Shown here in pieces: positions 55,386 through 63,907 of a stretch of 64,000 bases of DNA. Positions within the stretch are counted from its first letter, which is position 1. Each line of letters begins with the position of its first letter. Made by a program: the position numbers and the translations under genes. The stretch covers positions 806,001 to 870,000 of the forward strand of contig CABDWT010000002.1 of NCBI GenBank assembly GCA_901456055.1, read 5' to 3'. A model generated the notes under the pieces. That model was not told the DNA's origin. It saw nothing but the letters and a program-made list of their open reading frames with translations, and did no database searches. Source of the DNA: Phytobacter ursingii (GTDB lineage: Bacteria > Pseudomonadota > Gammaproteobacteria > Enterobacterales > Enterobacteriaceae).

Positions 55386-57176
55386 GTGCAAACTTTTCAA
55401 GCCGATCTTGCTGTAATTGGCGCGGGTGGGGCGGGTTTACGTGCCGCCATAGCTGCCGCCCAGGCAAACCCAAATGCTAAAATCGCCCTTATTTCAAAAG
55501 TTTACCCCATGCGTAGCCACACCGTGGCCGCAGAAGGCGGTTCCGCCGCCGTTGCACAGGATCATGACAGCTTCGAGTACCACTTTCACGACACGGTAGC
55601 CGGTGGCGACTGGCTGTGCGAGCAGGATGTCGTTGACTACTTTGTCCGTCATTGCCCCACCGAAATGACACAGCTTGAACTCTGGGGCTGCCCTTGGAGC
55701 CGCCGCCCTGATGGCTCTGTCAACGTACGCCGCTTTGGCGGAATGAAGATCGAACGCACCTGGTTTGCCGCAGATAAAACCGGCTTCCATATGCTACATA
55801 CCCTCTTCCAGGCATCGCTCCAGTTCCCGCAAATTCAGCGTTTCGATGAGCACTTCGTGCTGGATATCCTGGTCGACGAGGGACATGCGCGCGGCCTGGT
55901 GGCAATGAACATGATGGAAGGCACGCTGGTGCAGATTCGTGCCAACGCGGTTGTGATGGCGACAGGCGGCGCGGGCCGTGTTTACCGTTACAACACCAAT
56001 GGCGGTATTGTCACGGGCGACGGAATGGGCATGGCACTTGCCCATGGCGTACCGCTGCGTGATATGGAGTTTGTCCAGTACCACCCCACCGGGCTGCCGG
56101 GTTCCGGTATTTTGATGACAGAAGGCTGCCGTGGCGAAGGCGGTATCCTGGTCAACAAAAACGGCTACCGTTATCTGCAGGATTACGGCATGGGTCCTGA
56201 AACCCCGCTGGGCGAACCGAAAAACAAATATATGGAGCTGGGGCCGCGCGATAAAGTGTCGCAGGCGTTCTGGCATGAATGGCGTAAAGGCAACACCATT
56301 TCGACTCCGCGCGGCGATGTCGTCCATCTCGACTTGCGCCATCTGGGTGAGAAAAAACTGCTGGAACGTCTGCCGTTCATTTGCGAACTGGCAAAAGCCT
56401 ACGTTGGCGTAGACCCGGTGAAAGAACCCATTCCGGTACGCCCTACCGCGCACTACACCATGGGTGGTATCGAAACCGACCAGCAGTGTGAGACCCGTAT
56501 TCAGGGGCTGTTTGCCGTGGGTGAATGTTCATCCGTAGGCCTGCATGGCGCAAACCGCCTTGGCTCTAACTCACTGGCGGAACTGGTCGTGTTTGGCCGC
56601 CTGGCGGGTGAACAGGCTATGGCGCGTGCCGCCTCTGCCACTGCGGCCAGCGACGCAGCGCTGAACGCACAGGCCGCAGACGTTGAGCAACGGCTGAAAA
56701 ATCTGGTTAATCAGGAAGGCACGGAAAGCTGGGCTAAAATTCGTGACGAAATGGGTGAGTCAATGGAAGAAGGCTGCGGTATCTACCGTACGCCAGAACT
56801 GATGCAAAAAACCGTTGATAAACTGGCGGAGTTGCAAGAGCGTTTCAAACGCGTGCGCATCACGGATACATCCAGCGTGTTCAATACCGATATCCTTTAT
56901 ACCATTGAACTGGGACATGGCCTGAACGTCGCCGAATGTATGGCCCATTCCGCACTGGCACGTAAAGAGTCGCGCGGAGCGCATCAACGTCTGGATGAAG
57001 GCTGCACGGAGCGCGATGACGTCAACTTCCTCAAACACACCCTGGCGTACCGGGACGCAGACGGTACTACCCGTCTCGATTACAGCGACGTGAAGATAAC
57101 GACGCTGCCGCCTGCGAAACGTGTTTACGGTGGTGAAGCGGAAGCCGCTGATAAGAAGGAGTCGACCCATGGCTGA
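55386..57176 (+). CDS. frdA: Fumarate reductase flavoprotein subunit FrdA
   Basis: A GTG start at 55386 after AGGAGG gives 596 residues (E. coli 602; the C-terminal tail is shorter). The FAD-binding [10 protein letters not shown] (12-21) is followed by the covalent-flavin His45 in [11 protein letters not shown] and the active-site blocks HPTGLPGSG and [10 protein letters not shown]. It reduces fumarate to succinate during anaerobic respiration. Its end overlaps frdB by 8 bp. Confidence 0.98.
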   Translation: MQTFQADLAVIGAGGAGLRAAIAAAQANPNAKIALISKVYPMRSHTVAAEGGSAAVAQDHDSFEYHFHDTVAGGDWLCEQDVVDYFVRHCPTEMTQLELWGCPWSRRPDGSVNVRRFGGMKIERTWFAADKTGFHMLHTLFQASLQFPQIQRFDEHFVLDILVDEGHARGLVAMNMMEGTLVQIRANAVVMATGGAGRVYRYNTNGGIVTGDGMGMALAHGVPLRDMEFVQYHPTGLPGSGILMTEGCRGEGGILVNKNGYRYLQDYGMGPETPLGEPKNKYMELGPRDKVSQAFWHEWRKGNTISTPRGDVVHLDLRHLGEKKLLERLPFICELAKAYVGVDPVKEPIPVRPTAHYTMGGIETDQQCETRIQGLFAVGECSSVGLHGANRLGSNSLAELVVFGRLAGEQAMARAASATAASDAALNAQAADVEQRLKNLVNQEGTESWAKIRDEMGESMEEGCGIYRTPELMQKTVDKLAELQERFKRVRITDTSSVFNTDILYTIELGHGLNVAECMAHSALARKESRGAHQRLDEGCTERDDVNFLKHTLAYRDADGTTRLDYSDVKITTLPPAKRVYGGEAEAADKKESTHG

Positions 57177-57903
57177 GATGCAAACCCTGAAAGTTGAGGT
57201 GGTGCGATATAACCCGGAAGTAGATACCGCTCCGCACAGCGCCTTTTATGATGTGCCTTACGATGAGCAAACGTCGTTGCTGGACGCGCTGGGTTATATC
57301 AAAGATAACCTGGCGCCTGACCTGAGCTATCGCTGGTCCTGCCGTATGGCGATTTGCGGTTCCTGCGGCATGATGGTCAACAAGGTGCCGAAACTGGCCT
57401 GTAAAACGTTTTTACGTGACTACACGAAGGGGCTAAAAATCGAGGCGCTGGCCAACTTCCCTATTGAGCGAGATTTAGTGGTCGACATGACCCACTTTAT
57501 CGAAAGCCTGGAGGCCATTAAGCCCTACATCATTGGCAACACGCGTACGCCGGATCAGGGAACGAACAAGCAAACCCCGGCGCAGATGGCGAAATACCAT
57601 CAATTCTCCGGCTGTATCAACTGTGGTCTGTGCTATGCGGCATGTCCGCAGTTTGGACTCAATCCGGAGTTTATTGGCCCTGCTGCCATCACGCTGGCGC
57701 ACCGCTACAACCTGGATAACCGCGACCACGGGAAACAGAAGCGTATGCCGCAGTTGAACAGCCCAAACGGAGTCTGGAGCTGTACCTTCGTGGGCTACTG
57801 CTCGGAAGTGTGCCCGAAACACGTCGACCCGGCGGCCGCTATCCAGCAGGGCAAAGTGGAAAGCTCGAAAGACTTTCTTATCGCCACTCTGAAACCACGC
57901 TAA
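57169..57903 (+). CDS. frdB: Fumarate reductase iron-sulfur subunit FrdB
   Basis: From the ATG at 57169 the protein has 244 residues, as in E. coli. The N-terminal [2Fe-2S] motif is [13 protein letters not shown] with a fourth Cys in KLACKT. The C-terminal domain has [12 protein letters not shown] and [11 protein letters not shown] for the [4Fe-4S] and [3Fe-4S] clusters. It carries electrons from menaquinol to FrdA. Confidence 0.98.
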   Translation: MAEMQTLKVEVVRYNPEVDTAPHSAFYDVPYDEQTSLLDALGYIKDNLAPDLSYRWSCRMAICGSCGMMVNKVPKLACKTFLRDYTKGLKIEALANFPIERDLVVDMTHFIESLEAIKPYIIGNTRTPDQGTNKQTPAQMAKYHQFSGCINCGLCYAACPQFGLNPEFIGPAAITLAHRYNLDNRDHGKQKRMPQLNSPNGVWSCTFVGYCSEVCPKHVDPAAAIQQGKVESSKDFLIATLKPR

Positions 57904-57913
57904 GGAGCGCATC

Positions 57914-58309
57914 ATGACGACTAAACGCAAACCCTATGTCCGGCCAATGCCGTCGACCTGGTGGAAATCACTGCCGTTTTATCGCTTCTATATGCTGCGT
58001 GAAGGCACGGCGTTACCGGCGGTATGGTTCAGCATCATTTTGATCTGCGGGCTATTTTCCTTAAAGCATGGTCCGGAATCCTGGGCGGGTTTTGTCGGTT
58101 TTCTGCAAAATCCGATTGTGGTGATCCTGAACCTGATTGCCCTGGCGGCAGCACTGCTGCACACCAAAACCTGGTTTGAACTGGCGCCAAAAGCGTCGAA
58201 TATCATCATCAAAGACGAAAAGCTTAAACCCGAGCCTGTTATCAGGGGCTTATGGGTCGTGACCGGTCTGGTGACGGTTATTATTCTTTTCGTTGCACTG
58301 TTCTGGTAA
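57914..58309 (+). CDS. frdC: Fumarate reductase membrane anchor FrdC
   Basis: The 131-residue protein equals E. coli FrdC and has three membrane helices; the quinone-site region near the N-terminus ([22 protein letters not shown]) is conserved. It anchors FrdAB and binds menaquinol together with FrdD. 10 bp after frdB. Confidence 0.97.
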   Translation: MTTKRKPYVRPMPSTWWKSLPFYRFYMLREGTALPAVWFSIILICGLFSLKHGPESWAGFVGFLQNPIVVILNLIALAAALLHTKTWFELAPKASNIIIKDEKLKPEPVIRGLWVVTGLVTVIILFVALFW

Positions 58310-58320
58310 GGAGGCCAAAG

Positions 58321-58680
58321 GTGATCAATCCAAACCCAAAACGTTCCGATGAACCCGTCTTCTGGGGACTGTTCGGCGCAGGCGGCATGTGGAGTGCGAT
58401 TATCGCGCCGGTGATGATTCTGTTGGTTGGCGTACTGCTACCACTGGGTCTCTACCCCGGCGAAGCGCTCGGCTATGAACGTGTACTGGCATTCGCCCAA
58501 AGCTTTATTGGCCGTGCATTTTTATTCCTGATGATTGTTCTGCCGCTATGGTGTGGGCTGCACCGCCTGCACCATGCTATGCATGATATCAAAGTCCACA
58601 TCCCCAGCGGTAAATGGGTCTTCTACGGTCTCGCCGCTATCCTGAGTGTGGTCACGCTCATCGGAGTCATCTTCCTTTAA
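58321..58680 (+). CDS. frdD: Fumarate reductase membrane anchor FrdD
   Basis: A GTG start at 58321, after AAGGAGG, gives 119 residues, the E. coli length ([22 protein letters not shown]); a longer frame from 58252 lies inside frdC. It has three membrane helices with [10 protein letters not shown] between the second and third. It completes the FrdABCD complex. In E. coli ampC follows; here blc follows directly. Confidence 0.97.
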   Translation: MINPNPKRSDEPVFWGLFGAGGMWSAIIAPVMILLVGVLLPLGLYPGEALGYERVLAFAQSFIGRAFLFLMIVLPLWCGLHRLHHAMHDIKVHIPSGKWVFYGLAAILSVVTLIGVIFL

Positions 58681-58688
58681 GTAACCTC

Positions 58689-58717
58689 GCTCTCCCGCAC
58701 TGGCGGGAGAGCATTTT
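58689..58717 (+). terminator. Terminator of frdABCD
   Basis: GCTCTCCCGC, loop ACTG, GCGGGAGAGC, then ATTTTT: a perfect 10-bp stem 8 bp after the frdD stop codon. In E. coli the equivalent hairpin doubles as the ampC attenuator; here no ampC lies behind it. Confidence 0.92.
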
Positions 58718-58764
58718 TCCCGCCAGGTTCTACACTTAACTAAAAAACCTGCAAGGAAAACATC

Positions 58765-59295
58765 ATGCGTTTGTTGCCGATTATCGCAACGGCTGCTGCT
58801 GCATTTTTGGTGGTAGCCTGCAGTTCCCCAACTCCCCCTTCTGGCGTCACCGTGGTGGATAATTTCGATGCTCAACGTTACCTTGGCCGCTGGTATGAAA
58901 TTGCCCGCTTTGACCACCGCTTCGAGCGTGGCCTGGAAAAGGTGACCGCCACCTACAGCACCATGGATGACGGCGGCATTCAGGTCATTAATAAAGGGTA
59001 CAATCCGGAACGCGGCATGTGGCAACAATCGGTCGGTAAGGCGTACTTTACCGGGGATACACGCAGAGCCGCGCTGAAAGTCTCATTCTTCGGTCCTTTC
59101 TATGGCGGGTATAACATCATTGCGCTGGACAAAGATTACCGATACGCGCTGGTATGCGGGCCGAACCGTGACTACCTGTGGATTTTGTCACGCACACCAA
59201 CGCTTCCGGATGCGGTGAAAAAACAGCTCGTTGATGTCGCGGCCCGCGAAGGGTTTGCGGTAGAAAAACTGCTGTGGATAAATCAGACCCTTTAA
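58765..59295 (+). CDS. blc: Outer-membrane lipocalin Blc
   Basis: The 176-residue protein (E. coli 177) has a lipoprotein signal ending in LVVAC (Cys19) and the lipocalin motif [11 protein letters not shown], with TDxR-like later parts ([13 protein letters not shown]). It binds lysophospholipids and acts in envelope maintenance under stress. It is convergent with gdx, overlapping by 4 bp (59292-59295). Confidence 0.95.
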   Translation: MRLLPIIATAAAAFLVVACSSPTPPSGVTVVDNFDAQRYLGRWYEIARFDHRFERGLEKVTATYSTMDDGGIQVINKGYNPERGMWQQSVGKAYFTGDTRRAALKVSFFGPFYGGYNIIALDKDYRYALVCGPNRDYLWILSRTPTLPDAVKKQLVDVAAREGFAVEKLLWINQTL

Positions 59296-59609
59296 GGCGT
59301 ACTGAGCTTGAGGCCGATAATCCCCGCGACAATCAGCGCCAGGCTGAGCAAGCGCGCGGGATTGGCCGACTCACCAAACAATACCATTCCGGTAATAGCA
59401 GCCCCCACGGCACCAATGCCTGTCCAGACCGCGTAAGCGGTGCCTGTGGGCAGGTTTTTCATCGCCCATGACAACATAACGACGCTGACGATCATTGCCG
59501 TTACGGTGATAACGCTGGGTACAAGGCGGGTAAAACCGTGCGTATATTTCAGGCCAATAGCCCAAACGACTTCAAGAAGACCGGCAATAACAAGGATTAT
59601 CCAGGACAC
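59292..59609 (-). CDS. gdx: Guanidinium exporter Gdx (SugE)
   Basis: A GTG start at 59607-59609 with GGAG upstream gives 105 residues, the E. coli length. It is a four-helix SMR protein with the central glutamate Glu13 and Trp16 ([12 protein letters not shown]) and [14 protein letters not shown]. It exports guanidinium in exchange for protons. A guanidine-II riboswitch lies directly upstream, which supports the function. Older name sugE. Confidence 0.95.
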   Translation of the reverse strand: MSWIILVIAGLLEVVWAIGLKYTHGFTRLVPSVITVTAMIVSVVMLSWAMKNLPTGTAYAVWTGIGAVGAAITGMVLFGESANPARLLSLALIVAGIIGLKLSTP

Positions 59610-59624
59610 AAGTGGCTCCAGTGC

Positions 59625-59666
59625 GGGGCCGTCCCCATTGAGAGTTGCGCAATCGGGTCGTCCCGA
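59625..59666 (-). promoter_or_regulatory. Guanidine-II (mini-ykkC) riboswitch of gdx
   Basis: On the minus strand two small hairpins have the diagnostic ACGR loops: TCGGG-ACGA-CCCGA (complement of 59653-59666) and GGGG-ACGG-CCCC (complement of 59625-59636), 16 nt apart. The second ends about 15 nt before the gdx GTG, overlapping its ribosome binding region. Guanidinium joins the two loops and frees the RBS, so expression is ON with ligand. Confidence 0.93.
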
Positions 59667-59872
59667 CAGGCTGGTTGTGAGAGATAAATTTTGACCTGGT
59701 AACAAACAGAATGCAATTTTTGTGGAATTACGCAGATTTAAGTGACTTAAAGCAAGAAATAGCTACAGATAGCAACGCAGTTCACGCATTTATTCCCCAT
59801 AGGTACCCCCTATGATGAAGTGCTGCCAGCGACAGGAAGCCGTGCGTCACTATTCTTACTGCGAAGAAAAAT

Positions 59873-60496
59873 ATGTTCAAAATTCTCTTGATTGACCGTT
59901 GTTACTTCACCCGAACGGGGCTGGAAAGCTGGCTCAATCAAACTGATTTTTTCCCGGCTTCATTTCTTGTGACGTCACTGAATAACCTGATGCTGGCAAA
60001 AGAGCATATTGTGCAATGGCAGCCAGATCTGATCATTGCCGATCTCTACGGGTTTAAGAATGATCTCCACCATATTCAACAACTTTCCTCACTGTTCACC
60101 GCCTGTGGAAAAGATAACCACCTCATCCTTTTGCAGTCAGGGGAAGATGCGCAACTGATGGCGTATTGTGCTCAGTATCAGGTCCAGGCGACGTTGCAAA
60201 AAAGCGAGCCAATGGAGACGCTGGCCAAAGTTATTGATCATGCCGTTCTGTCACGCCCAGCGAGAACCGGGCCCCAGATTGCCACCCCGTTGCTCACACG
60301 CCAGGAAGAAAAAGTGCTCTCATTATGGATGGAAGGCCGCAGTAATCAGTCTATTGCGTCCAAAATGAGCATCAATGGAAAGACGGTTTATACCTACAAG
60401 CGCAATATTCGAATGAAACTGGGAATGGGTAACCGCTTTACACCGTTCCTTTCTTTGCCAGAAGCGCCAGAAAGCGCGCAAGATAATCTGAATTAA
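59873..60496 (+). CDS. ecnR: LuxR-type regulator EcnR of the entericidin locus
   Basis: The 207-residue protein has an N-terminal receiver-like or sensor fold (FKILLIDRCYFTRTGLE, LIIADLYGF) and a C-terminal LuxR helix-turn-helix (LLTRQEEKVLSLWMEGRSNQSIASKMSINGKTVYTYKRNIRMKLG). It sits beside ecnB and ecnA on the opposite strand, the ecnR position described for Citrobacter freundii; E. coli K-12 lacks an intact copy. It probably regulates the entericidin genes; direct evidence for its targets is limited. Confidence 0.85.
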   Translation: MFKILLIDRCYFTRTGLESWLNQTDFFPASFLVTSLNNLMLAKEHIVQWQPDLIIADLYGFKNDLHHIQQLSSLFTACGKDNHLILLQSGEDAQLMAYCAQYQVQATLQKSEPMETLAKVIDHAVLSRPARTGPQIATPLLTRQEEKVLSLWMEGRSNQSIASKMSINGKTVYTYKRNIRMKLGMGNRFTPFLSLPEAPESAQDNLN

Positions 60497-60516
60497 CGGT
60501 ACGGCGCTGGCCGTAC
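60497..60516. terminator. Hairpin between ecnR and ecnB
   Basis: GGTACGGC, loop GCTG, GCCGTACC: a perfect 8-bp stem between the two converging 3' ends. No strong T tract follows on either strand, so termination efficiency is uncertain. Confidence 0.5.
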
Positions 60517-60532
60517 CGCGTACCGGCAGAAA

Positions 60533-60679
60533 TTACTGCTGCGCTTTTGTCGCTGCGCCAGAAATAGCGCTACCACCCTCAGAGATATCCTGACCGACAC
60601 CTCGCGTGGTGTTACAGGCAGTCAGTGCTGAGGAAAGAACCAGTACAGTAAAGATCGCAGCAATTGTCTTCTTAACCAT
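60533..60679 (-). CDS. ecnB: Entericidin B, small bacteriolytic lipoprotein
   Basis: The minus strand from the ATG at 60677-60679 to TAA at 60533-60535 encodes 48 residues ([10 protein letters not shown] start, ATKAQQ end), the length of E. coli EcnB. The lipobox is LTAC (Cys22), followed by [14 protein letters not shown]. Entericidin B is the toxic partner of a two-lipoprotein pair in stationary phase; in E. coli it depends on sigma-S and is repressed by OmpR/EnvZ. The gene is too short for typical ORF callers. Confidence 0.93.
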   Translation of the reverse strand: MVKKTIAAIFTVLVLSSALTACNTTRGVGQDISEGGSAISGAATKAQQ

Positions 60680-60786
60680 AATATCTTCCTTATGTAGTCA
60701 ATATTGTTTGTGTATAGCCACTTAAGGATAGACAAGATTGCGCAACCTGACGGAAGGTCGCCGATTTTTAGGACGACAGGAAGAAA

Positions 60787-60921
60787 TTAGCTGGCTGCGT
60801 GAGAGATGGCGTTGCCAAGATGCCTGACGTCTTCACCAAAGCCACGCGCGGTATTACAGCCCGCCAGCAAGGTGGTGGTGAGAAGGAAAAGTGCTACAAG
60901 ACTGAGAAGACGTTTCATCAT
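60787..60921 (-). CDS. ecnA: Entericidin A, small lipoprotein (antidote)
   Basis: The minus strand from the ATG at 60919-60921 to TAA at 60787-60789 encodes 44 residues (E. coli EcnA 41). It has a signal with lipobox LAGC (Cys22) and mature part NTARGFGEDVRHLGNAISHAAS. EcnA is described as the antidote to EcnB. It lies 107 bp upstream of ecnB in the same direction. The signal peptide is three residues longer than in E. coli. Confidence 0.92.
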   Translation of the reverse strand: MMKRLLSLVALFLLTTTLLAGCNTARGFGEDVRHLGNAISHAAS

Positions 60922-61003
60922 TCCTGCCCTGGAAAAGCGAGGGTGCAATAAGGTGAGAGCCCCAATATCTCATAAAGTATTCAGGCTGCGTCGCGACCGT
61001 AAG

Positions 61004-61033
61004 AGAGAAATCCCAGATAACTGGGGTTTCTCT
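61004..61033 (-). terminator. Terminator-like hairpin after efp
   Basis: AGAGAAATCCC and GGGGTTTCTCT form a 10-11-bp stem with an AGATAACT-type loop, 42 bp after the efp stop codon. The trailing minus-strand sequence TCTCTTACGG is only partly T-rich. Confidence 0.6.
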
Positions 61034-61075
61034 GACCACAACCGTTAAAGAGGCAGCCTAAAGGGTCAACGTGAA

Positions 61076-61642
61076 TTACTTCACGCGGGAGACATATTCG
61101 CCGGAACGCGTATCCACTTTAATGACTTCGCCAATCTGTACGAACAGCGGAACTTTAACCACTGCGCCAGTGCTGAGCGTAGCCGGTTTACCACCGGTAC
61201 CTGCGGTATCACCTTTCAGACCTGGATCGGTCTCAATGATTTCCAGCTCAACAAAGTTCGGCGGCGTTACCGCGATCGGACGACCATCCCACAGCGTTAC
61301 GATACACTCAGCCTGATCCAGCAACCATTTCGCGCTGTCACCAACGGTTTTCGCATCAGCAGCCAGCTGCTCAAAGGTTTCGTTATTCATGAAATGGTAG
61401 AACTCACCGTCGTTGTAGAGGTAAGTCAGGTTCATATCGATAACATCAGCGCCTTCTGCAGAGTCAGTCGATTTGAAGGTTTTTTCTACGCGGGTGCCAG
61501 TCAGCAGGCGGCGCAGTTTAACGCGCGCAAATGCCTGGCCTTTGCCTGGTTTAACGAATTCGCTGGCTTCAACTGCATAAGGTTCGCCGTCGAGCATGAT
61601 TTTAAGACCGGCACGAAAATCGTTGCTATAGTAAGTCGCCAT
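61076..61642 (-). CDS. efp: Translation elongation factor P
   Basis: The 188-residue protein equals E. coli EF-P with its three beta-barrel domains. The tip loop VKPGKGQAF places the modified lysine at Lys34. EF-P relieves ribosome stalling at polyproline. Modification needs EpmB (divergent neighbour, 41 bp away) and EpmA (54.1 kb), both in the window; the hydroxylase EpmC is not. Confidence 0.98.
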   Translation of the reverse strand: MATYYSNDFRAGLKIMLDGEPYAVEASEFVKPGKGQAFARVKLRRLLTGTRVEKTFKSTDSAEGADVIDMNLTYLYNDGEFYHFMNNETFEQLAADAKTVGDSAKWLLDQAECIVTLWDGRPIAVTPPNFVELEIIETDPGLKGDTAGTGGKPATLSTGAVVKVPLFVQIGEVIKVDTRSGEYVSRVK

Positions 61643-61683
61643 AAAGGCCCTCTAAAAATGTTAACTGGTAGCTAAGCCACAAA

Positions 61684-62712
61684 ATGGCGCATATTGTAAC
61701 CCTAAATACCCCATCCAGAGAAGATTGGTTATTGCAACTTGCCGATGTAATAACCGATCCAGATGAACTTCTGCGTGTTTTAAATATAGACACTGACGCA
61801 AATTTGACCGCCGGGCGCGAAGCAAAACGCCTGTTTGCACTGCGCGTACCTCGCGCTTTTGCCGCGAGAATGAAAAAAGGCGACCCCAACGATCCGCTTT
61901 TGCGTCAGGTCCTGACAGCAAGCGAAGAGTTTGTTGCCGCCCCAGGATACAGCACCGATCCGCTGGAAGAGCAGGAAAGTGTGGTGCCTGGCTTGCTGCA
62001 TAAGTACCGTAACCGTGCATTGCTGCTGGTGAAAGGGGGCTGCGCGGTAAACTGCCGCTACTGCTTCCGTCGCCACTTCCCGTATGCGGAAAATCAGGGC
62101 AACAAGCGCAACTGGCAGGTCGCGCTGGATTATATTGCGCAGCAACCGGAACTTGATGAGATCATCTTCTCCGGTGGCGATCCGCTGATGGCTAAAGATC
62201 ATGAGCTGGACTGGCTGATCGAACAGCTTGAAGCGCTCCCCCATATCAAGCGACTGCGTATACATAGCCGCCTGCCGATTGTTATCCCGACGCGAATCAC
62301 CGACACGCTCGTCGCCCGCTTTGCGCGTTCCCCATTGCAGATTCTGCTGGTGAACCATATCAATCATGCGCAGGAAATTGATGACGCCTTTCGCGCGTCC
62401 ATGGCAAAACTGCGTCAGGCAGGCGTAACGCTGTTAAATCAGAGTGTGCTGTTGCGTGGCGTCAATGACAATGCCCGCACGCTTGCAGACCTCAGTAACG
62501 CGTTGTTTGATGCTGGGGTGATGCCCTACTACCTGCATGTGCTGGATAAAGTTCAGGGCGCAGCCCATTTCATGGTAAGCGATGACGAAGCGCGGAAAAT
62601 TATGCGTGAGCTACTGACGTTAGTTTCAGGCTATATGGTGCCGAAACTGGCCCGGGAAATTGGCGGCGAGCCCAGCAAAACACCGCTGGATTTGCAGTTA
62701 CGGCAACAATAA
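61684..62712 (+). CDS. epmB: EF-P lysine 2,3-aminomutase EpmB
   Basis: The 342-residue radical-SAM enzyme equals E. coli EpmB (YjeK). The cluster motif CAVNCRYCFRRHF (CxxxCxxC), GGDPLM and the PLP/lysine region near the C-terminus are present. It converts (S)-alpha-lysine to (R)-beta-lysine for EpmA. It is divergent from efp, so both promoters share 41 bp. Confidence 0.97.
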   Translation: MAHIVTLNTPSREDWLLQLADVITDPDELLRVLNIDTDANLTAGREAKRLFALRVPRAFAARMKKGDPNDPLLRQVLTASEEFVAAPGYSTDPLEEQESVVPGLLHKYRNRALLLVKGGCAVNCRYCFRRHFPYAENQGNKRNWQVALDYIAQQPELDEIIFSGGDPLMAKDHELDWLIEQLEALPHIKRLRIHSRLPIVIPTRITDTLVARFARSPLQILLVNHINHAQEIDDAFRASMAKLRQAGVTLLNQSVLLRGVNDNARTLADLSNALFDAGVMPYYLHVLDKVQGAAHFMVSDDEARKIMRELLTLVSGYMVPKLAREIGGEPSKTPLDLQLRQQ

Positions 62713-62734
62713 ATGCCAACGCGGTGTACAGAAA

Positions 62735-62767
62735 AGCGGTGCAGGAATGCACCGCTGAGTTTTTTTA
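62735..62767 (+). terminator. Rho-independent terminator of epmB
   Basis: AGCGGTGCA, loop GGAA, TGCACCGCT, then GAGTTTTTTT, 23 bp after the epmB stop codon. Confidence 0.92.
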
Positions 62768-62938
62768 AGAACACGATAGATTTTCCCGTTGAGGCTCAGC
62801 TTTTTGGCCTGTCTGGTTGTTCCCGGCGTTTATTATGGTATTTTAACTTTCCTCTTTTAGGTTATGTCATAAATATATTCGCCGTTTTTATTCTTTAGTG
62901 GGATATATATATTTTAACAATGGTTATGGAGAACCATA

Positions 62939-63814
62939 ATGGAAATGAATATTGCAGGCATTAATGCTGGCGTTATACGCAACAATGAAGAATTCCTCGC
63001 CGTTGCGCTAAAACTAAACATTAAAAACAGTGACTCAACGCTGCTTTTTTTCCCGGCCTTAACCTTGCGCGATCTTTTTATCGCCATGGAATATTATCTT
63101 CATAAGCAGAAAGCGCTGAGTGAAGATCAACGCAAAGATTTCATCGCCGCGCAAACTGCGATAACCGAAACAATGCATGCTCATATTCCAGCTTTAAAAA
63201 GAGAGGAACTGGAGAATGCTGATATAGATTATCGCGTCGACGCTATTGACCATTTTGCATACGATGAAGGGAAACTTATTTTTACTTTGCGGCTGCATAA
63301 TAACGAAAAATTTATATTCGAAATCCATGAGCTACAAATAGAGTTACTTACCCACGTTTTAATTCATGCTATTAATAACGCTGGTATGCAAGACCTGGCA
63401 TTGCGTATGTCCTCGCTGTTGGATTTCCTGCCTCTGTATGATGTTGATTGCCAACCCGACGGTAAAATGATCTACGACACCTATACACAGCCAGACTGGA
63501 AAACGGCATTATTTGATCATTATTTAATTCTTCTGTACCACTATGCCGACGCAGAGAAAAAATCCCGTTTCTGCGCGGCAGTGATCAAAACCAGAAGCCT
63601 TCCTGATACGCCTGAAACGCAGGCTATCGCCAAAAGACTATTGGGTTTCAGCCCACGGCTAGGAAAACTCACCAATAAAGCCTGTCAGGTTCACATTCAG
63701 GCTATTAATGTTAAAGGTGATGAATCTCTTAATCTGGATAAATGCATGCATACGCTGAACCGGATACGCCATCAAATCACGGTTAAGTCACTGGTCAAAA
63801 GAGAAAAAAAATAA
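62939..63814 (+). CDS. yjeJ: Uncharacterised protein YjeJ
   Basis: The 291-residue soluble protein, near E. coli YjeJ in size (289) and in the same place (next to epmB), has no catalytic motif I recognise. The start NIAGINAGVIRNNEEFLAVAL and the LLFFPALTLRDLFIAMEYYLHKQ region are its most distinctive parts. TGGAGAA precedes the ATG. Base composition is more AT-rich than its neighbours, which hints at horizontal origin or relaxed constraint. Function unknown. Confidence 0.7.
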   Translation: MEMNIAGINAGVIRNNEEFLAVALKLNIKNSDSTLLFFPALTLRDLFIAMEYYLHKQKALSEDQRKDFIAAQTAITETMHAHIPALKREELENADIDYRVDAIDHFAYDEGKLIFTLRLHNNEKFIFEIHELQIELLTHVLIHAINNAGMQDLALRMSSLLDFLPLYDVDCQPDGKMIYDTYTQPDWKTALFDHYLILLYHYADAEKKSRFCAAVIKTRSLPDTPETQAIAKRLLGFSPRLGKLTNKACQVHIQAINVKGDESLNLDKCMHTLNRIRHQITVKSLVKREKK

Positions 63815-63821
63815 CATAACG

Positions 63822-63856
63822 AAAACGCTGCCACGGTGTTCCGCGGCAGCGTTTAA
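63822..63856. terminator. Bidirectional terminator between yjeJ and the chemoreceptor
   Basis: AAAACGCTGCC and GGCAGCGTTT form a 9-10-bp stem across a 12-nt loop, followed by TAAATAATT, 7 bp after the yjeJ stop codon and between convergent genes. Confidence 0.8.
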
Positions 63857-63907
63857 ATAATTATCCCCTGGTGAAAAGGTGCGAGATTATTGTATTAAGT
63901 CTCTGTT

